Notes: generated by a model not told the origin, from the sequence alone. Counted from the stretch's first letter, positions 35,170 through 47,364 are shown. The stretch: 64,000 nt of DNA from Cephalopachus bancanus (GCA_027257055.1 JAPVLO010000992.1:1-64000); one strand, 5' to 3'. Numbers and translations are program-made.

Positions 35170-36694
35170 AGAAGGAAGGAAACCAAGGCCCACGAGTCAT
35201 GTGACCAGGGTCAGCTGGCTCCTGCAGTCTGACTCCAGAATCAAGATGCTGCACCACGGGGTCTGCTGGCCTTGGTTTGGTGGGGCATGGCCTGGCGGGG
35301 GCGACAGGAAGCACGGCCCCTCTCTGCGCCCCAGGCTGCTTCACATGTGGCAGCAGGCACTGCTGTTTTCTCCCGTCACTGGTACCTGTCACTGCTGGCA
35401 ACTCTCACAGATGGGACTCCCCAGGGCTGCCCTGGTGCAGGACTCAGAGATCAGACACGTGCTTGAGTAGTGAACCCTGCAGGCAGGCTCTCTCCCTGGG
35501 ACTCAGTGCTGGGCAGCCTGGCCGAGAAGGAGCAGGAAGGCCATTGGGGCCTCTGGTCAGTGCCTACCATGACTTGACTGACCTGGAGCAGGCAATGGTC
35601 TTGGTCATCGCTGCTTCCCAAGTCCTTGCTGGGTCCTTGATCTCAGGCCAGCAGGGCTCTTGTGCCACTGGAATGAGCACTAAGTGGGGAGCCTTACCCA
35701 ACTAAGATTGACCAAGGGGACACCAGGCAGTACACTGCAACCGGGGCCAGAGTCAGTCCCTTCCCTCCAATTCCTGGAATTCAGAGGCCCCTAGAGGTGT
35801 TTGTGGATGGGTCTAACCCCAGCTCCATTCACAGTCCCTCATTGGCCCCAGCTTCGTGTTGTGGTGTGTCCTCTCCTGGGTGCACCTATAAGCGCAGATC
35901 TGGGCACTTGCTTTCAGGGACCCCAGCTCCAGGGGTGATGAAATGGCAAGCATGCAGGGGGACGCTGCCCCTAGGGCTCACCTCTTCTCCACAAGCTCAT
36001 CGCTGTCACCAGCTCAGCCTCAGTGCTCAGAATAGGCCATGCTGAGTGAGGGGGATCATGCAGCCGCTAGGGATCTCGAGGTCCTCAACCAGTCCAGGCG
36101 CAGAATCCCATCTCCCTGACTGCCCTGCCCAGCACCTGCCCAGGAAGGCTGCCGACACTCCCTGTGTGCCCTGGAGGTCACAGGTGGCCTCTCTCTGACC
36201 TAGGGCCTTGGCTGCTACCTGGATTCAAACAACCTCCTGGCCTTACCCCCAACCTTCCTGGGCAGTCTGAGATCTGTTCTGGGATTTCATTTTTAATTTC
36301 AGGCCCAGAGAACTCATTCTTTAGAGCCCTTCTTAGCTCAGAATCTCCAGATGATAATGGCAACCGTGACCCTAAACAGAACAACTAGCCCTTGGGGCTC
36401 CACCCCTCACATGGACATGGGCCTGGGCATGTGGCTCTGACAGAGAGTAGACAGCAAGGTCCTGACTTTGGGGACCTGGAATGGGTGTGGCTAGCCTTCA
36501 GGGCCTCAGTTCCCACAGAGCTACTGCCATCTGACATGGCTGGACAGGGAGCCCAGAACTTCCGGAGACTTCTTTGGGGAGGGGAGAGTCAGGGTCTGCC
36601 ACAATGTACAAACTCAGAGGCCCTGAATACAGCCAGCAGAGGCCCCAACAGTCCAGGGACCCCGAGCTGCATTTCACAAGGTCCCTGGGAAAAC
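35170..36694. other. G/C-rich intergenic sequence, no assigned gene
   Basis: Many overlapping frames occur on both strands (for example 35277-35705, 142 codons), but none resembles a known protein. No consistent splice signals or CpG island mark a gene. Confidence 0.5.
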
Positions 36695-36906
36695 CAGCGG
36701 TTCTCAGCCTAGGGTGATTATGCCCCCAAGGGGACATCTGACAATTTCTGGAGACACCAATGACGGTCATGACTGCGAGAGGTACCACTGGCATGTGATG
36801 GTAGAGGCCAGGGATGCTGATAGACATCCTGCTCCACCCAGGACAGCTCCCAAGGCAGAGTCACTTTGCCCAGAACATCAATCGTGCCGAGGTTGAGAAG
36901 CCCTGG
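36695..36906 (+). mobile_element. MER5A-type hAT DNA transposon
   Basis: It opens CAGCGGTTCTCAGCCTAGGG and closes GCCGAGGTTGAGAAGCCCTG, the inverted terminal sequences of MER5A. The middle keeps GGGGACATCTGACAATTTCTGGAGACA and GGTAGAGGCCAGGGATGCTG. It is a non-autonomous relic with no transposase. Confidence 0.92.
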
Positions 36907-36974
36907 GTGGTTAAACTCTCATGCCAGCAACTGGCAATGGAGTTATGATTTTTTATTATGGTGAAAAATAAAAA

Positions 36975-37106
36975 TAATAATAATGACAAAACAAAAAGCA
37001 AAGGAAAATAATCTACCTCAAGAAAGAAAAAGAAGGGAAAGGAAAAGAGGAAGGAAGGAAGAAAGGAAGGAAGGAAAGAAGGAAGGAAGGAAGGAAAGAA
37101 AAAGGT
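36975..37106 (+). repeat. A-rich / (GGAA)n purine tract
   Basis: An A-rich stretch from about 36960 passes into GGAA/GAAA repeats at about 37036-37102. GGAA arrays are clusters of ETS-factor core sites in general, but no use is implied here. The lysine/arginine/glutamate-rich open frame at 36983-37198 is a product of this repeat. Confidence 0.92.
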
Positions 37107-37109
37107 TGA

Positions 37110-39085
37110 AACGACAAGCTGAAGAAGGCAGTGCTGCTGGCGGGCAGGTGTGGGCCAGAGCCCTGAGGCAGGGTGGGGCACACTGGGCAGGCCCCTAGGA
37201 GAGGAGGGTGTTCTCAGTCTTGGAGGCTCTTCCCAAGAGTAAGGCCATGTCAGACTCCTGGGGTAGGGACATAGCTCTGGGTCTGTGCACAGCCTCCTGC
37301 CAGCTGTGCTACAATACGGGCAACCACCACACCAGGCAGGCCCTGGGCCTCCTCCCCAAAGAAGCTGCCTGGCTGGGGCACACCCTCCTCCATGCTCCTG
37401 GGGCAGTGCCGGCAGGCAAGCAGGTTGCAGGGTCTGGCGGGCAGCCCATCGGGTCTGTTCTGCATCTCCCTCCTCCTCCTGCCCGCTGAGCAGAGAGGCT
37501 GGGCTGAGGCTGCTGGCAGAAATGCTCTGCTCCCTGATGTTCAGGGGGCCCCACCCTGGAAATCAGGGAGGCCTAGGGGGTGCTGCTCGCTTGGGGGCTA
37601 AATGCCTGGCAGCAAATTAAACACACATAGAAACAAACAACCATAACCATCACAGTTTCCACCAGGATTTTTCTGGATACCCTGGGGCCAGCCACAGCAG
37701 CCTGGTTGGAGGGAGGCCCGGGTTTCCCAGGAAAGGAGGCCACGCAGGAAAAACAAGATGGGACAGTGGGGGAGAGGGGGATCCAGATAGCTTGGAGGGC
37801 TTCACACAACTTCATTCATCTACACAGAAAACAGGGAGGATGCAGCACAGAGAACATGGACACCCCTGTCTGGCTTGCTCAATGCTAGGGCAACTTCTAG
37901 AAATTAATAAAGAAATAAAAACTCCAAGAGTAGAAAGGGAAAATGGGGGTATCTTCCCCAGCTGTTCCACACAGGGTCCCTTTCCTTTTGCCAATAATTT
38001 GGTCCCGTTTCCTCTGCCAGTTTGGGATACCCTTTCTGTGCTGTCTGGTCCTGCTTTGGTTTGGGGAAAGTCACGGTTAAGAAGCCACACAGCCCTCTGC
38101 CCCGCAGGGCTCTGCCACCGCCAGAGTCAACCACAAGCCCTTCCCAGCCCGCAATGTACACCCCAACTACAGACACCCCTTCTCAGTTCTGCATGAATTG
38201 GACTGGGAAGGTGATTCTAGACCAAGCTCTTACTCACTTCCTAGAGGTCCCTCAAGGAGCTGCTGAGGGTGCTACACTTGAGGCCCCTGTGGACAATGTA
38301 GCTGTTGTCTAGGCAGGCCTGACTCGGTGTCCCATTGCCTGATTCCGTTTTGAGGCTGGAGCACTGAGACATGCTGGACCTCGCAACGCCCGTCTGCTTC
38401 TCAAGCTCATCTGGAACAGAGAGAGCAAGGAGCCAGGTGAGAGGAGCCTAGTGTGGAGGGAAGATGCGGGGGACTCTGGCTTCTGTTTGGGACTGGCACT
38501 GTCCTGATCTGCCTTATCCAGTCACTTCAGGAAATTTTAGACAACAGAATGAAGGCTGTTCTCTCCTGAGTGGCCTGCAAGCCACAGCTCCCTTGGGTGT
38601 GCTGTGGGTATCCCACATGCCAGCATCAGCCAGTGGATGTTTGAAGGTTCTTGCTCTAACTCCAAGCCCACCTTTGCTCAGATCAGGCAGGACAGGTGGG
38701 ACTGTAGTGGCTGGTACGTGCTGGGTGTGTGTGTACACATGCAGCCCACTACTGCCACGTGGGCCCATGTGTTCTCATTTTTACTTGATCTTCAGCGAAA
38801 CCCAGTAGTATCTAAATTTGATGTGAAGATTGAAATATTAGCTCAATAAATTTTATGTGCAAGCCACATCAACATAACTGAGCTGGAACTGCCCTCGGGC
38901 TGCCCATTTGAGATTCTAATGTGAAGCCATTTCCTATTGATACTACAGGGTTGGCACTTGCCAGTGTCCAGTGCCCAGGTTCTAGGGCCAAACCCTGGGG
39001 ACACATACATGATCTGGGTGCAGTTTCTATCTCAAGGACTCACTGTCATCCCAGCTTCCAGTGAAGAGTTCGCTGCATCTTGGAG
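37110..39085. other. G/C-rich intergenic sequence, no assigned gene
   Basis: Frames up to 134 codons occur on both strands, as expected for G/C-rich DNA. None shows a domain that I can name. No repeat was confidently identified. Confidence 0.5.
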
Positions 39086-39089
39086 GACT

Positions 39090-39335
39090 TAGCCCATGGG
39101 AAATGAGACACACACAAGCTTATGTATTGCAGCGTTGTTTCCAGGTAGCCAGAGGCTGGAAGTAGCAATCATCCTACACCAGCACAGCAAACTGCTTACT
39201 AAGCACCAGCCAGGAACACAGAGGCAGACCACAGTGGACTGATACGGGAAATTTGTCTTAGATTAAGTAAATGGGCAAAGCACAGAGCAAAAGAGAGTAA
39301 AACCACCCATGCCTATTTGTACTGGCTTGAGCAGA
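39090..39335 (+). mobile_element. Ancient L1-like fragment
   Basis: TTATGTATTGCAGCGTTGTTTCCAGGTAGCCAGAGGCTGGAAG followed by AAACTGCTTACTAAGCACC and AGATTAAGTAAATGGGCAAAGCACAGAGC recalls the end of ORF2 in very old L1s. The divergence is high. Confidence 0.45.
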
Positions 39336-39457
39336 GCGATGCTAGGAGGCACATCTGGGACCAAGCTCGGATGACCTTCAGGGGCAGAGGGTGTGACCTC
39401 GATGGTCAGGGACCAGGGGCGGGGAGCCAGGAGGGAGAGAAACTGTGACTTTTAGTA

Positions 39458-39830
39458 ACTTTGGGGATTTTTTTCTTGTAAGTAGACTTATTTTGAGAGT
39501 TTTAGGTTCACAGCAAAATTGAGCAGAACGTAGAGAGAGTTCCCACGCATCATCCCTTGTGCCCACAGCCTCCCCACTATCAACACTCCACCAGAGGGGT
39601 CTATTTGTCACAACACATAAACTACATGGACATGTCATGATCACTCTCAGAGTCCATATCTACATGAGGGTTCCCTCTCAGTGTGGTGCGTTCTGTGGGT
39701 CTGGACATGTATGATGACATGTGTCCACCATTGTAGCATCACCCACAGAAGAGTTCCACCTCGCTAGAAATCCCTTATGCTCCCGAATTCATCCTTCCTC
39801 ATCCTAGCCCCTGAGAATCACTGACCCTCC
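39458..39830 (+). mobile_element. Ancient LINE-like repeat
   Basis: TTATTTTGAGAGTTTTAGGTTCACAGCAAAATTGAGCAGAACG, CCCCACTATCAACACTCCACCAGAGGGG, GGGTCTGGACATGTATGATGACATGTGTCCACCATTGTAGCATC and AAATCCCTTATGCTCC match a well-known old interspersed repeat, probably an old L1 end. Family not verified. Confidence 0.7.
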
Positions 39831-40325
39831 CAGAGTCAGAGTTCTGGCTGCTTGAGTTCATTTCTAGTGCAAGTGAGGCTGGGCAGGTGATGCAGGCCCA
39901 AGCTCTTTCGGGTGAGAACTGCCCTCCCTCCAGCCCCAGAGGCCCCAGAGGCCCCATCGGGAGGAGCAGGAGCTGAGACCATTACCTGTCCTGAGTGCTG
40001 TTCCTGTGAGGGATGCCAGGAGTCATCGCCATCCCACCTAGCACAGTCCATATAGTTCCTTCCTCCCCCTGCTATCGAGTCCTCCTGTGAATGACCATGC
40101 ACAAGCCCATTTTCATCCCTGAAAAACGCTGCTAAAAACACGCTACTCATGGACATGAATTGCATTTGCCATGAAGAGAGGATGTCACAGAAGTCCCTGC
40201 GCTGGGGTCCCGGGAATGGGAACAGATCACACAGGGGCCGTGTGCTCAATGACAGGCAACTCTGGACTACCCATGGTTTGCAGGACCTCCCCCACATAGG
40301 CCTCTCTGGGCCTCACTGTCTTTCT

Positions 40326-40628
40326 TTTTTTTTTTTTTTCCTTTTTTTTGAGTTGGAGTCTCACTCTATCGCCCAGACTGGAGTGCAATGGCCGCTCCCG
40401 GCCACCACAGCCTCGACCCGCTGGGTTCCGGCGATCCTTCCGCCTCAGCCTTCCGAGTAGCCGGAATTACAGGCATGCGCTACCACGACCGGCTGATTTT
40501 TTGATTTATTGTAGAGATGAGGTCTCGCCAAGTCGCCCAGGCGGGTCTCGAACCCGCGGGCTCAGGCAATCCACTCACCTCAGCCTCCCAAGGCGCGGGA
40601 TTACAGTCTGAGCCACCGAGCCCGGCCT
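40326..40628 (-). mobile_element. Full-length lineage-specific Alu-type SINE
   Basis: The inverted copy has a long interrupted T run, GAGTTGGAGTCTCACTC and the end GAGCCACCGAGCCCGGC. An exact target duplication CTGTCTTTCT flanks it at 40316-40325 and 40631-40640. Low divergence points to a recent insertion. Confidence 0.95.
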
Positions 40629-41172
40629 GGCTGTCTTTCTAAGGGGTAAAGCAAGGCAACGTGGAGCAAAACACAGATAGAAGACAGGTTGTCTATCAGA
40701 CATCACGCCATCCCCCACCCAGCAACAGGAGAGCAGGGGAGGCTCCCAAAACTGCCCTGGAGACAGTGGTCACATGGCCTCTACCGGGCCAGTCAGCAGA
40801 GCCCATTGTCCCAGCCACAGTGATTGGCTCAGGTCCCAGTGTGTGGCCAATCAGGTACTAAGGCCTTAGGATTGGAACCTTGGGGGAAGAGAAGTTCCAT
40901 TTTTGTTGGGTGGTTGGGGCAGTTGGTGCCGTGCTGTCACCTTGAAGGGAAATCTCACCTGAGAATGTCTCCAACACAGAGGGAAGTAAGTAGGACCAGA
41001 GGCTGCGAGAGGTGATCATGGCATCATCTAGCACCTGGGAGCTTCCTGACCTGAAGCCATCTGCCTCAGATCTCTAGTTTCATAAACCCTTCTCTTCTGC
41101 TCTCATTTCTGTTGGCACCAAATGCTTAGCTTCAAACTGAGTCTCATCATGGCCATAAATACTGTCCCTTTA

Positions 41173-41456
41173 GCCGGGCTCGGTGGCTCAGCCTGTAATC
41201 CCGCGCTTTGGGAGGCTGAGGTGAGTGGATTGCCTGAGCCCGCGGGTTCGAGACCCGCCTGGGCAGCGAGACCTCATCTCTACAATAAATCAAAAAATCA
41301 GCCGGGCGTGGTGGCGCATGCCTGTAATTCCGGCTACCCGGAAGGCTGAGGCGGAAGGATCCCCGGAGCCCAGCAGGTCAAGGCTGCGGTGGCCGGGAGC
41401 GGCCACTGCACTCCAGTCTGGGCAACCGAGTGATTCCAACTCAAAAAAAATAAAAA
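41173..41456 (+). mobile_element. Full-length lineage-specific Alu-type SINE
   Basis: It starts GCCGGGCTCGGTGGCTCAGC and ends GATTCCAACTC plus an A tail. The target word AAATACTGTCCCTTT occurs at about 41157-41171 and again after the tail at about 41459-41474. The right-arm hairpin reads GCGGTGGCCG/CGGCCACTGC. Confidence 0.95.
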
Positions 41457-41849
41457 AAAAATACTGTCCCTTTTATGTATTAACCTCGTGGAAGAACCTA
41501 TCCCCAAAGATCCATTTCTTCAGGTTTGGGGTGCCTCCCCTCTAGTGGAGCAGGGCTCTGAATGCAGTTCTTCTGATTTAGGAGCCAAAAACTGACTGCC
41601 AGGCTAGGAGGGGACTGCCCCACCTGGCAAGAGGGCCAGGCAGTGATGACACCCATAGGCCTCAGCCCGCTGAAATGTCAGGCTGCAAGGACAGCTGCAG
41701 CCGGGGCTAGACTTGGGCAGGTCGGGGTAATCCATTCCATATGTCAGTCTACCCACCCCTGGGACAGGAGCCCCTGGAGCCTTGGCTACATAACAAAAAC
41801 ATAGGAGGTTGAGGGTCCTGAGGGCCTGGCCCGGGCCCTCCAGGGTGCA

Positions 41850-42010
41850 GGGGTTCAGAGCCTGGCTATAAGGACACAGCACTTGGCAAGTGATGAAAAG
41901 CAGCATGAGCCTCAGTTTCCTCACTGACCGTCAGGAGGTGTGAGATGGCTCCCTCTAAGGGCTGGATGAAGTCACAGGAGAGCCCAGGGCCTGGCTCAGG
42001 ATAAGGCCTG
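41850..42010 (+). mobile_element. MIR fragment
   Basis: GGACACAGCACTTGGCAAG...GAGCCTCAGTTTCCTCACTGACCGTCAGGAGGTGTGAGATGGCTCC...GGGCCTGGCTCAGGATAAGG follows MIR in sense. Confidence 0.6.
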
Positions 42011-42930
42011 CCCACACTGAGCTCCTGCTGCTGTTTCCATGACCGTCTTCTAGGCTGGCGCCCACACGTGTCCTAGAAAGGGCGACTAGTCATCTTTTAG
42101 TTTCACAGGGTGTGTGGCATCTGCCTCCACTACTGGACTCTGCTGTAGGAGAGCAGAAGCAGCCAGGGACCAAGGTATGTGAGTGGGCGGGTTGAGTTCC
42201 CTAAAGGCTGTACTTGGTCTTGTGCCTCAGGGTTGACCCCTGTTCTAGGAGGACTGGGAGGACTTAGTGGTATGATTCCTGGAAGTCAGATAGCAGGTGT
42301 CCACATGCTCTGAAATGCACACAGCCCAGCCCAAAGGTGATGGAGGATTTGTGAATCCTGCCATTGGGGTCTAGGGCCTAACTTGCGAGAGAGAAGATGC
42401 CCTGATCCTGGTTGGAACCACCTGAAGTCGGAGTTGTATGGAGCAGGGGATTCCCAGGTCAGGAAAGCTCAACCAAGACTTCCTGAGGCGCTGTGGCTGC
42501 TCGCCTCACTGGGACTGACGAGGGAAAGACCTCAAGGCCCGGATGGTGCATCCTGGCTGACTTTGCCAGTCTCCTCAAGGACAGCCCGGGATGACACAAG
42601 GCTCCTGGCCTTTGCTTTAGTCTTCTCGATGCATGTAAGAGGAGAGGGACCTTTTTGGAGGACAGACTGACTCTGTCCCAGCCTACCATGTGCCCAGCAC
42701 AGCAGCTCTGTGCATTAATGAGGAAGGCGGTGTAGAGAGGTGGGAAAGGCTCGAGGTCATGGGATCTGATCCAGGCCAGTGCCCGGCCCTCACTCTCCCA
42801 AGTTTACCAGGAGCCACCATGACTCCACAGGTCAGTGTCCCCCAGACGGGTATCAACACTGGGAGGTTGCCAGCCCAATGACCAGGATACCCCAAGAAGG
42901 AGGACAGGGACAGTCACAAGATGCCCAGCA
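42011..42930. other. Intergenic sequence, no assigned gene
   Basis: Short overlapping frames only, and no family recognised. Confidence 0.5.
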
Positions 42931-42939
42931 AGGCTGCTC

Positions 42940-43110
42940 TCAGCCGGTGGCTCAGACCACACCCGAGCACCAGGCATGGTTTGATCCTGGCTCTGTCCTT
43001 AGGTGAGGCACTTGGGTCCTCTGTGCCACAGTTTCCCTTTCCTCACAGCTGCTCCTCAGGCAGGGAGGAAGATGAAATGTGCCAGCACATGCCCATACCC
43101 CCAAGCAGCG
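42940..43110 (+). mobile_element. MIR fragment
   Basis: GGCATGGTTTGATCCTGGCTCTGTCCTTAGGTGAGGCACTTGGGTCCTCTGTGCCACAGTTTCCC...GGAAGATGAAATGTGCCAGCACATG is MIR in sense. Confidence 0.7.
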
Positions 43111-43114
43111 CCGG

Positions 43115-45240
43115 CCCACATGCGTGCTCTGGGGGAGGCAGCAGGTGCTGTCTGCTTGGGCTTTCTCTCTCCTGCGATGGATGATGAAGGCTCACAACAG
43201 AGCAGGGCTTATCTTGATTCTTACTGCTGCTCCCTGCCCTGCAGGAGTGGGGGCTGCAGCTGGACTCCACCCTCTGCGCTCCTGGGTATTCTCACTTCCC
43301 CGCCTCAGTGGCTCATAAGCTGGCCATAAAGAGGCCTCTTGTCTCCAAGTGCCCACCGTCAGGATGCACCCTATGGAAGCCGTGTCTGTGGGCAGGACAC
43401 AGCTTTCCTGTCCAAATATTTGAAGATATAATTTTGTGATGCTTTATTCCTCCCTCTTTCCTCAGCTGAGTTTGTCAAGCACAGTGAGGCTTTTGGCCAC
43501 AGTCGGTAGGGAGGCTGGACCTGGGGAGCAGATGGAGTCCCACCGGAAGTTGCGGGAGAAGGGCCTGGCACCTGGGAGGCCTGTCTTCCACAAACAGGTG
43601 TTGACTTAACAAGAGAAGTGAGCATAGTGACATCAGGTATAGACAGGAGGCGTGTCAGCCTGGCTTATCCAGGGCATGGCCAGAAAGAACGAGGTTGGAG
43701 AGGGGCGGGTCAGGCTTGATACTCTGCCTTGGAGCTCAGCCCAGGGGTCTGGAGGAGTGTAACTATGTTCTGTGCTCTCCTCTGGGTTGTGGTTGCTCTC
43801 TCGGTTCTCCTCCCAGAAGCCTCTTGGATTGCCCCCCAACCTTCAGCCTGGGACACTTGTCCCTTACCTCCACCCACTTAGGGAGCCTCTCTACACTGAG
43901 CCCTGAGCAGGCAACTCTCTGCAGAGGTCAACCCAGGTGGGACCCCTGGGTCCTGGCCCAAGGAGGAGGAGGATTGGGATTTATTTTTAAGATGAAGAAG
44001 ATCTCAAAATAAGCATGTAAGCATTTCAGGGAATGGGTCTCTATAGGTGTAATTTGCTTCACAGTGTCTGAATCATCAGGAAGAGAAAGAAGTTGCAGTG
44101 AGTACTAGCACAGACACTCTGCAAGCTGGAGTCTTTGGGTTCCTAGTTCACATTTATGACAATGTCCTTGAGCTTGGGGTTCTTCATTGGAGGAGAGAAG
44201 TAAGTAGGAAACAGCTCGGGGAATGGCTCTGGGCTGGGGCTGGTCAGGTCTTGTGGAGCTTGAGGCTTGGAACTTGGTTCTAGATGGGTTTGAGAACTAG
44301 AGTCTCACCTTGTTTTTACTCTCGCCTGCCAAATTCCTAACTAAGGGTCTTGGAGAAATGGGTTATTAATCCTGTACAATGTGGTTTGCTTTCTAACCTG
44401 ACTCTGGCAAAACATCACATAACAGATTTCAAGAAAAGTATTTCTTGAGACTGCCAAGCTGTCTCTGGGAAAATATGCATCTGTATAGAATCCTCTTTCC
44501 AGGGGACCCACCAAGGAGCTAGGAACTCGGCATTTGCTATCTGCTGGAGACAGCAGCAAGTAAGCAGGTGTGAGGGCTGCTTGTGTGATCTGGCATGTGT
44601 CTACACCAGTTTGGAAAATCATCCACTTCCTGGATCTCTTCTTTCTCTGCAGGAACCCAGAGGACTCCAGGATGCTCCCGACCGCCTGCTGTCTCATCCC
44701 ACTCTGATGAATGCCATGACCACGGGCATCACACCCACATGTACACACACACCCATACACCAACACGTGCAGACACACCTGCACACATAGCACAGGCAGG
44801 TATGCTCCACCCTCTGCCTTTTCTCTCCCCACCATTGATCCTTTGGCCTTGGTACCAGTGATGTTGTGCCATGGTGTTCCAGGGCATCCTTTGAATGTGA
44901 CATCCTTGGTTGAAAGGTGACAGCTGTGTGTTGTTGTGGGGTGTGAGTTCTGAGCCAGTGTGGTCATGGCTTCCCCCTACAGACACTTCCTAGAGCCTGC
45001 TCATGCAGGGCTCCAGTGCATGTGATGCACCTTCTACTCCATTGGTGTTTCTCTCTCTTGTTCTGTTCACAAATCCCACAGGATGATTGGGAGCGATCTT
45101 ATGGGGACAGCAGGATGAGAGCCATCTGCCCTCATCTGTCCATATTTAGTCATCTCCCTTATGGTGTCCAATGCAGCAGAACATGTTCTTCTACTCTCAT
45201 GACGTTAGTTGTAACATCACTGAGACCAATCATGGAGAGT
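43115..45240. other. Intergenic sequence, no assigned gene
   Basis: The largest frame is 208 codons on the minus strand (44341-44967). It crosses a (CA)n-like stretch near 44740-44790 and matches nothing I recognise, so I do not call a gene. Confidence 0.5.
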
Positions 45241-45244
45241 TGAA

Positions 45245-45850
45245 GGAAAAACAGGAGGTCTTTATTTATTTTTGTTTTGTTTTGCTTTGTTTTATTTCTC
45301 ATCTTTGTGTTTATTATTTTATTTTCTCCCTTTTTGTTTTTCTTTGTCCCATCTTAAATTTTTCTCCTTTTTTTGAGCCAGAGTCTTACTCTGTTCCCAG
45401 GCTGGAGTGCAGTGGCATGCTCATGGCCATTCCAGCATCAACCCACTGGGCTCAGGCGATCCTTCCACCTCAGCCCTCCAAGTAGCCAGAACTACAGGTG
45501 CAGGCTACCATGTTCGGCCAACATTCTCATTCGTTGTAGAGATGAGGTCTCACCAAGTCTCACCAAGTTGCCAAGGCTGCTCCCGAACCCCTGGGGAGCA
45601 GGGGTTCCTCTCACCTCGGTTAAATTTTTCTTTTAATTTCATTTCGTCTTTTTTCACATTTTTCTTTTTTATTAATTTTTTAAATTTTTATCATTTGTTC
45701 TTTTTCATTTCTGTATTTTTGTTCTTTCTGTGACTCTTCTGTCTGTTTTACTTTTTATTTCCTCCTTTTTTATTTTCCTTTTTCCCATCTTGTTTTTATT
45801 CCTTTGTATTTTGGTCTTTTTTCTTTAGTTTCCTTTGTTTTCTCTTTACA
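45245..45850 (+). repeat. T-rich low-complexity tract around an old Alu
   Basis: Both sides of the SINE at 45362-45622 are pyrimidine-biased: TTTGTTTTGTTTTGCTTTG at about 45268-45290, then long T/C runs at 45625-45850. The strand asymmetry is strong. It could be a decayed, expanded poly(A) tail of the inverted SINE. Confidence 0.75.
45362..45622 (-). mobile_element. Older Alu-type SINE
   Basis: The inverted copy (TTTTTTGAGCCAGAGTCTTACTC...GTAGAGATGAGGTCTCACC) is more diverged than the young copies. The right arm reads GGAGTGCAGTGGCATGCTCATGGCC, without the perfect new hairpin. CAAGTCTCAC is duplicated at about 45554-45568. Confidence 0.85.
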
Positions 45851-45864
45851 TTTTGTTAGCATTC

Positions 45865-46042
45865 ATGTCATATTGTAGTTACAACAGTTAGCATGGTTTC
45901 TTATTTGTCCTAGCATAGTCAGCAGAGTTAGTGTGGTTTCTTAGTAGTGTTAGCAGAGTTAGTATTGTTAGTGGTGTTTGTTAGTATTCTTGGCCTCGTT
46001 GCTGTAGTTTCTTAGTTGGTGAGTGTAATTACTGTAGTTAGA
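45865..46042 (+). repeat. Degenerate GTTAG-rich tandem-like tract
   Basis: Words such as GTTAGCATGGTTTCTTA, GTTAGTGTGGTTTCTTAG, GTTAGCAGAGTTAG and GTAGTTTCTTAG recur at irregular 20-40 bp spacing directly upstream of the kinase relic. It looks like a decayed minisatellite. Confidence 0.65.
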
Positions 46043-46044
46043 CC

Positions 46045-47002
46045 ATGCAGCAGGGCGTGGTCTCCATCATGACCAGTGGGAAGAACTGTGTATATTATTG
46101 GGTCCTCAGGTCCATCAGCCAGGGCTCCTTTGCCAAAGTGAAGCCTGCCTGGTATATACTGACTAGGACCAAGGTGGCAATAAAAATTGTATCCAAGAAA
46201 AACTGGCCTCCTCCAGCCACAGGTGGCTCTCCTGCAGCAAGGTTGAAGTCATGAAGGCCCTCAGGCATCCGAACATCATTCAACTGTTACACATCACTGA
46301 AAATGAACACAGCGTGAACATCATCATCATGGAGCACATGAGTGGAAGTGAGCTTGACCAACACATCTTCCGGAATGGCTGCATGGGAGAGGAGGAGAGC
46401 CAACCTCTTCCTCAAAATGTGTTCTGCCCTCCACTACTGCCACTGACAAAACATTGCTCACCAAGACCTGAAGCCAGGAAACATCCTCCTGTTTGAACAT
46501 AAGCAAATCAAAGTTGCCAACTTTGGATTGAGCACCTCCTTTGAGGAAGGACAAAAAGTGACCTCCATGTTTGGGTCTCCCTGCTATGCTTCTCCAGAAA
46601 TATTCCTGGGGTACAAGTACCACGGTCCAGTTGTGAATGTATGGAGCCTTGGTGCGATCTTATACACCATGGTAACCAGGTACCCCATTTGATGAAGACA
46701 ATTTTCAGAACCTCAGAAAAAAGATAATTGCTAGAAAATACAAAATTCCCTTTTTCTTTCAAGTTAGAGCTAGTCATCAAAAAGTTCCTGATTCTTGACC
46801 CCAGGAAGAGGTCTACACTGGAGGTCATGCTGCAAGATCCCTGGGTCAGTACCAGCCTGGAGACACTTAGGGCACATGAAAAGCCCCCTCCAATCACCTG
46901 GACCCCAAAATTATACATAGAATGGAAAACATGAGGTTTCAAAAAGAAGATATTGAAGACTCAATATTCAAGATGTCCCGTCGGGCTTTCTCCATCCCTT
47001 AA
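46045..47002 (+). pseudogene. Broken MARK / sperm-motility-kinase-like Ser/Thr protein kinase
   Basis: Joined across frames it follows a CAMK-family MARK/SMOK kinase. Visible parts are a glycine loop ISQGSFAKVK (about 46110-46140), the ATP-site lysine in VAIKIV (about 46180), a helix-C region and HPNIIQLL (46266-46290), catalytic loop AHQDLKPGN (about 46460), activation segment NFGLSTSF, FGSPCYASPE, NVWSLGAILYTMVT, a C-lobe ending DPRKRSTLEVMLQDPWV, and a UBA-like tail RFQKEDIEDSIFKMS near 46937-46985 before a stop. Defects: frameshifts near 46230, 46400, 46675 and 46750, in-frame stops including CAC-TGA before the catalytic loop (CGA to TGA, typical CpG decay), HRD changed to HQD, and DFG changed to NFG (metal-binding Asp lost). 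It cannot be an active kinase. MARKs phosphorylate microtubule proteins; SMOK kinases act in testis and sperm. The choice between them is uncertain, and the UBA-like tail sequence leans to SMOK. Confidence 0.82.
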
Positions 47003-47364
47003 AGTCCTTGCTTCCTTCACCTGCAAAAAGGGGACTGAAAACAAGTCAGCCGTCCCCCTTCAGGGGAAAGCCTGAAGAGAACCAGAAGTTGTAGACCACC
47101 GGAAGAAACATCGTGGCTGCCAGTCCCCAATCTGACCTGCAGACAACAGTGACCAGTCCCAGCACTGCCCCTCAACATGGCTCTAGGCAACCACAGCGTC
47201 GGACCTCAGTCTCTCCATTTGACGAGAGCTGGGGCTGGCAGGGGCCATAGGCGATTTGTGAACCTTTTAAGATGTTGCTGCCTGCCAGCCAGAAGACCCA
47301 TGGACTGAGAAATTGAGTCGCTCCAGTCAGCCCCCCAGGCAGCTGCGGCTGAGCCAGAAACCAG

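Noticed and set aside
36983..37198. Strongly basic lysine/glutamate-rich open frame
   Set aside because: It is the translation of the GGAA/GAAA simple repeat.
35170..38800. Overlapping 80-140 codon frames in G/C-rich DNA as a multi-exon gene
   Set aside because: No consistent frame, splice pairs or known domain could be traced; dense frames on both strands are expected from base composition.
44341..44967. 208-codon minus-strand open frame
   Set aside because: It crosses a CA-rich stretch, matches no family I know, lacks promoter or splice context, and overlaps other frames on both strands.
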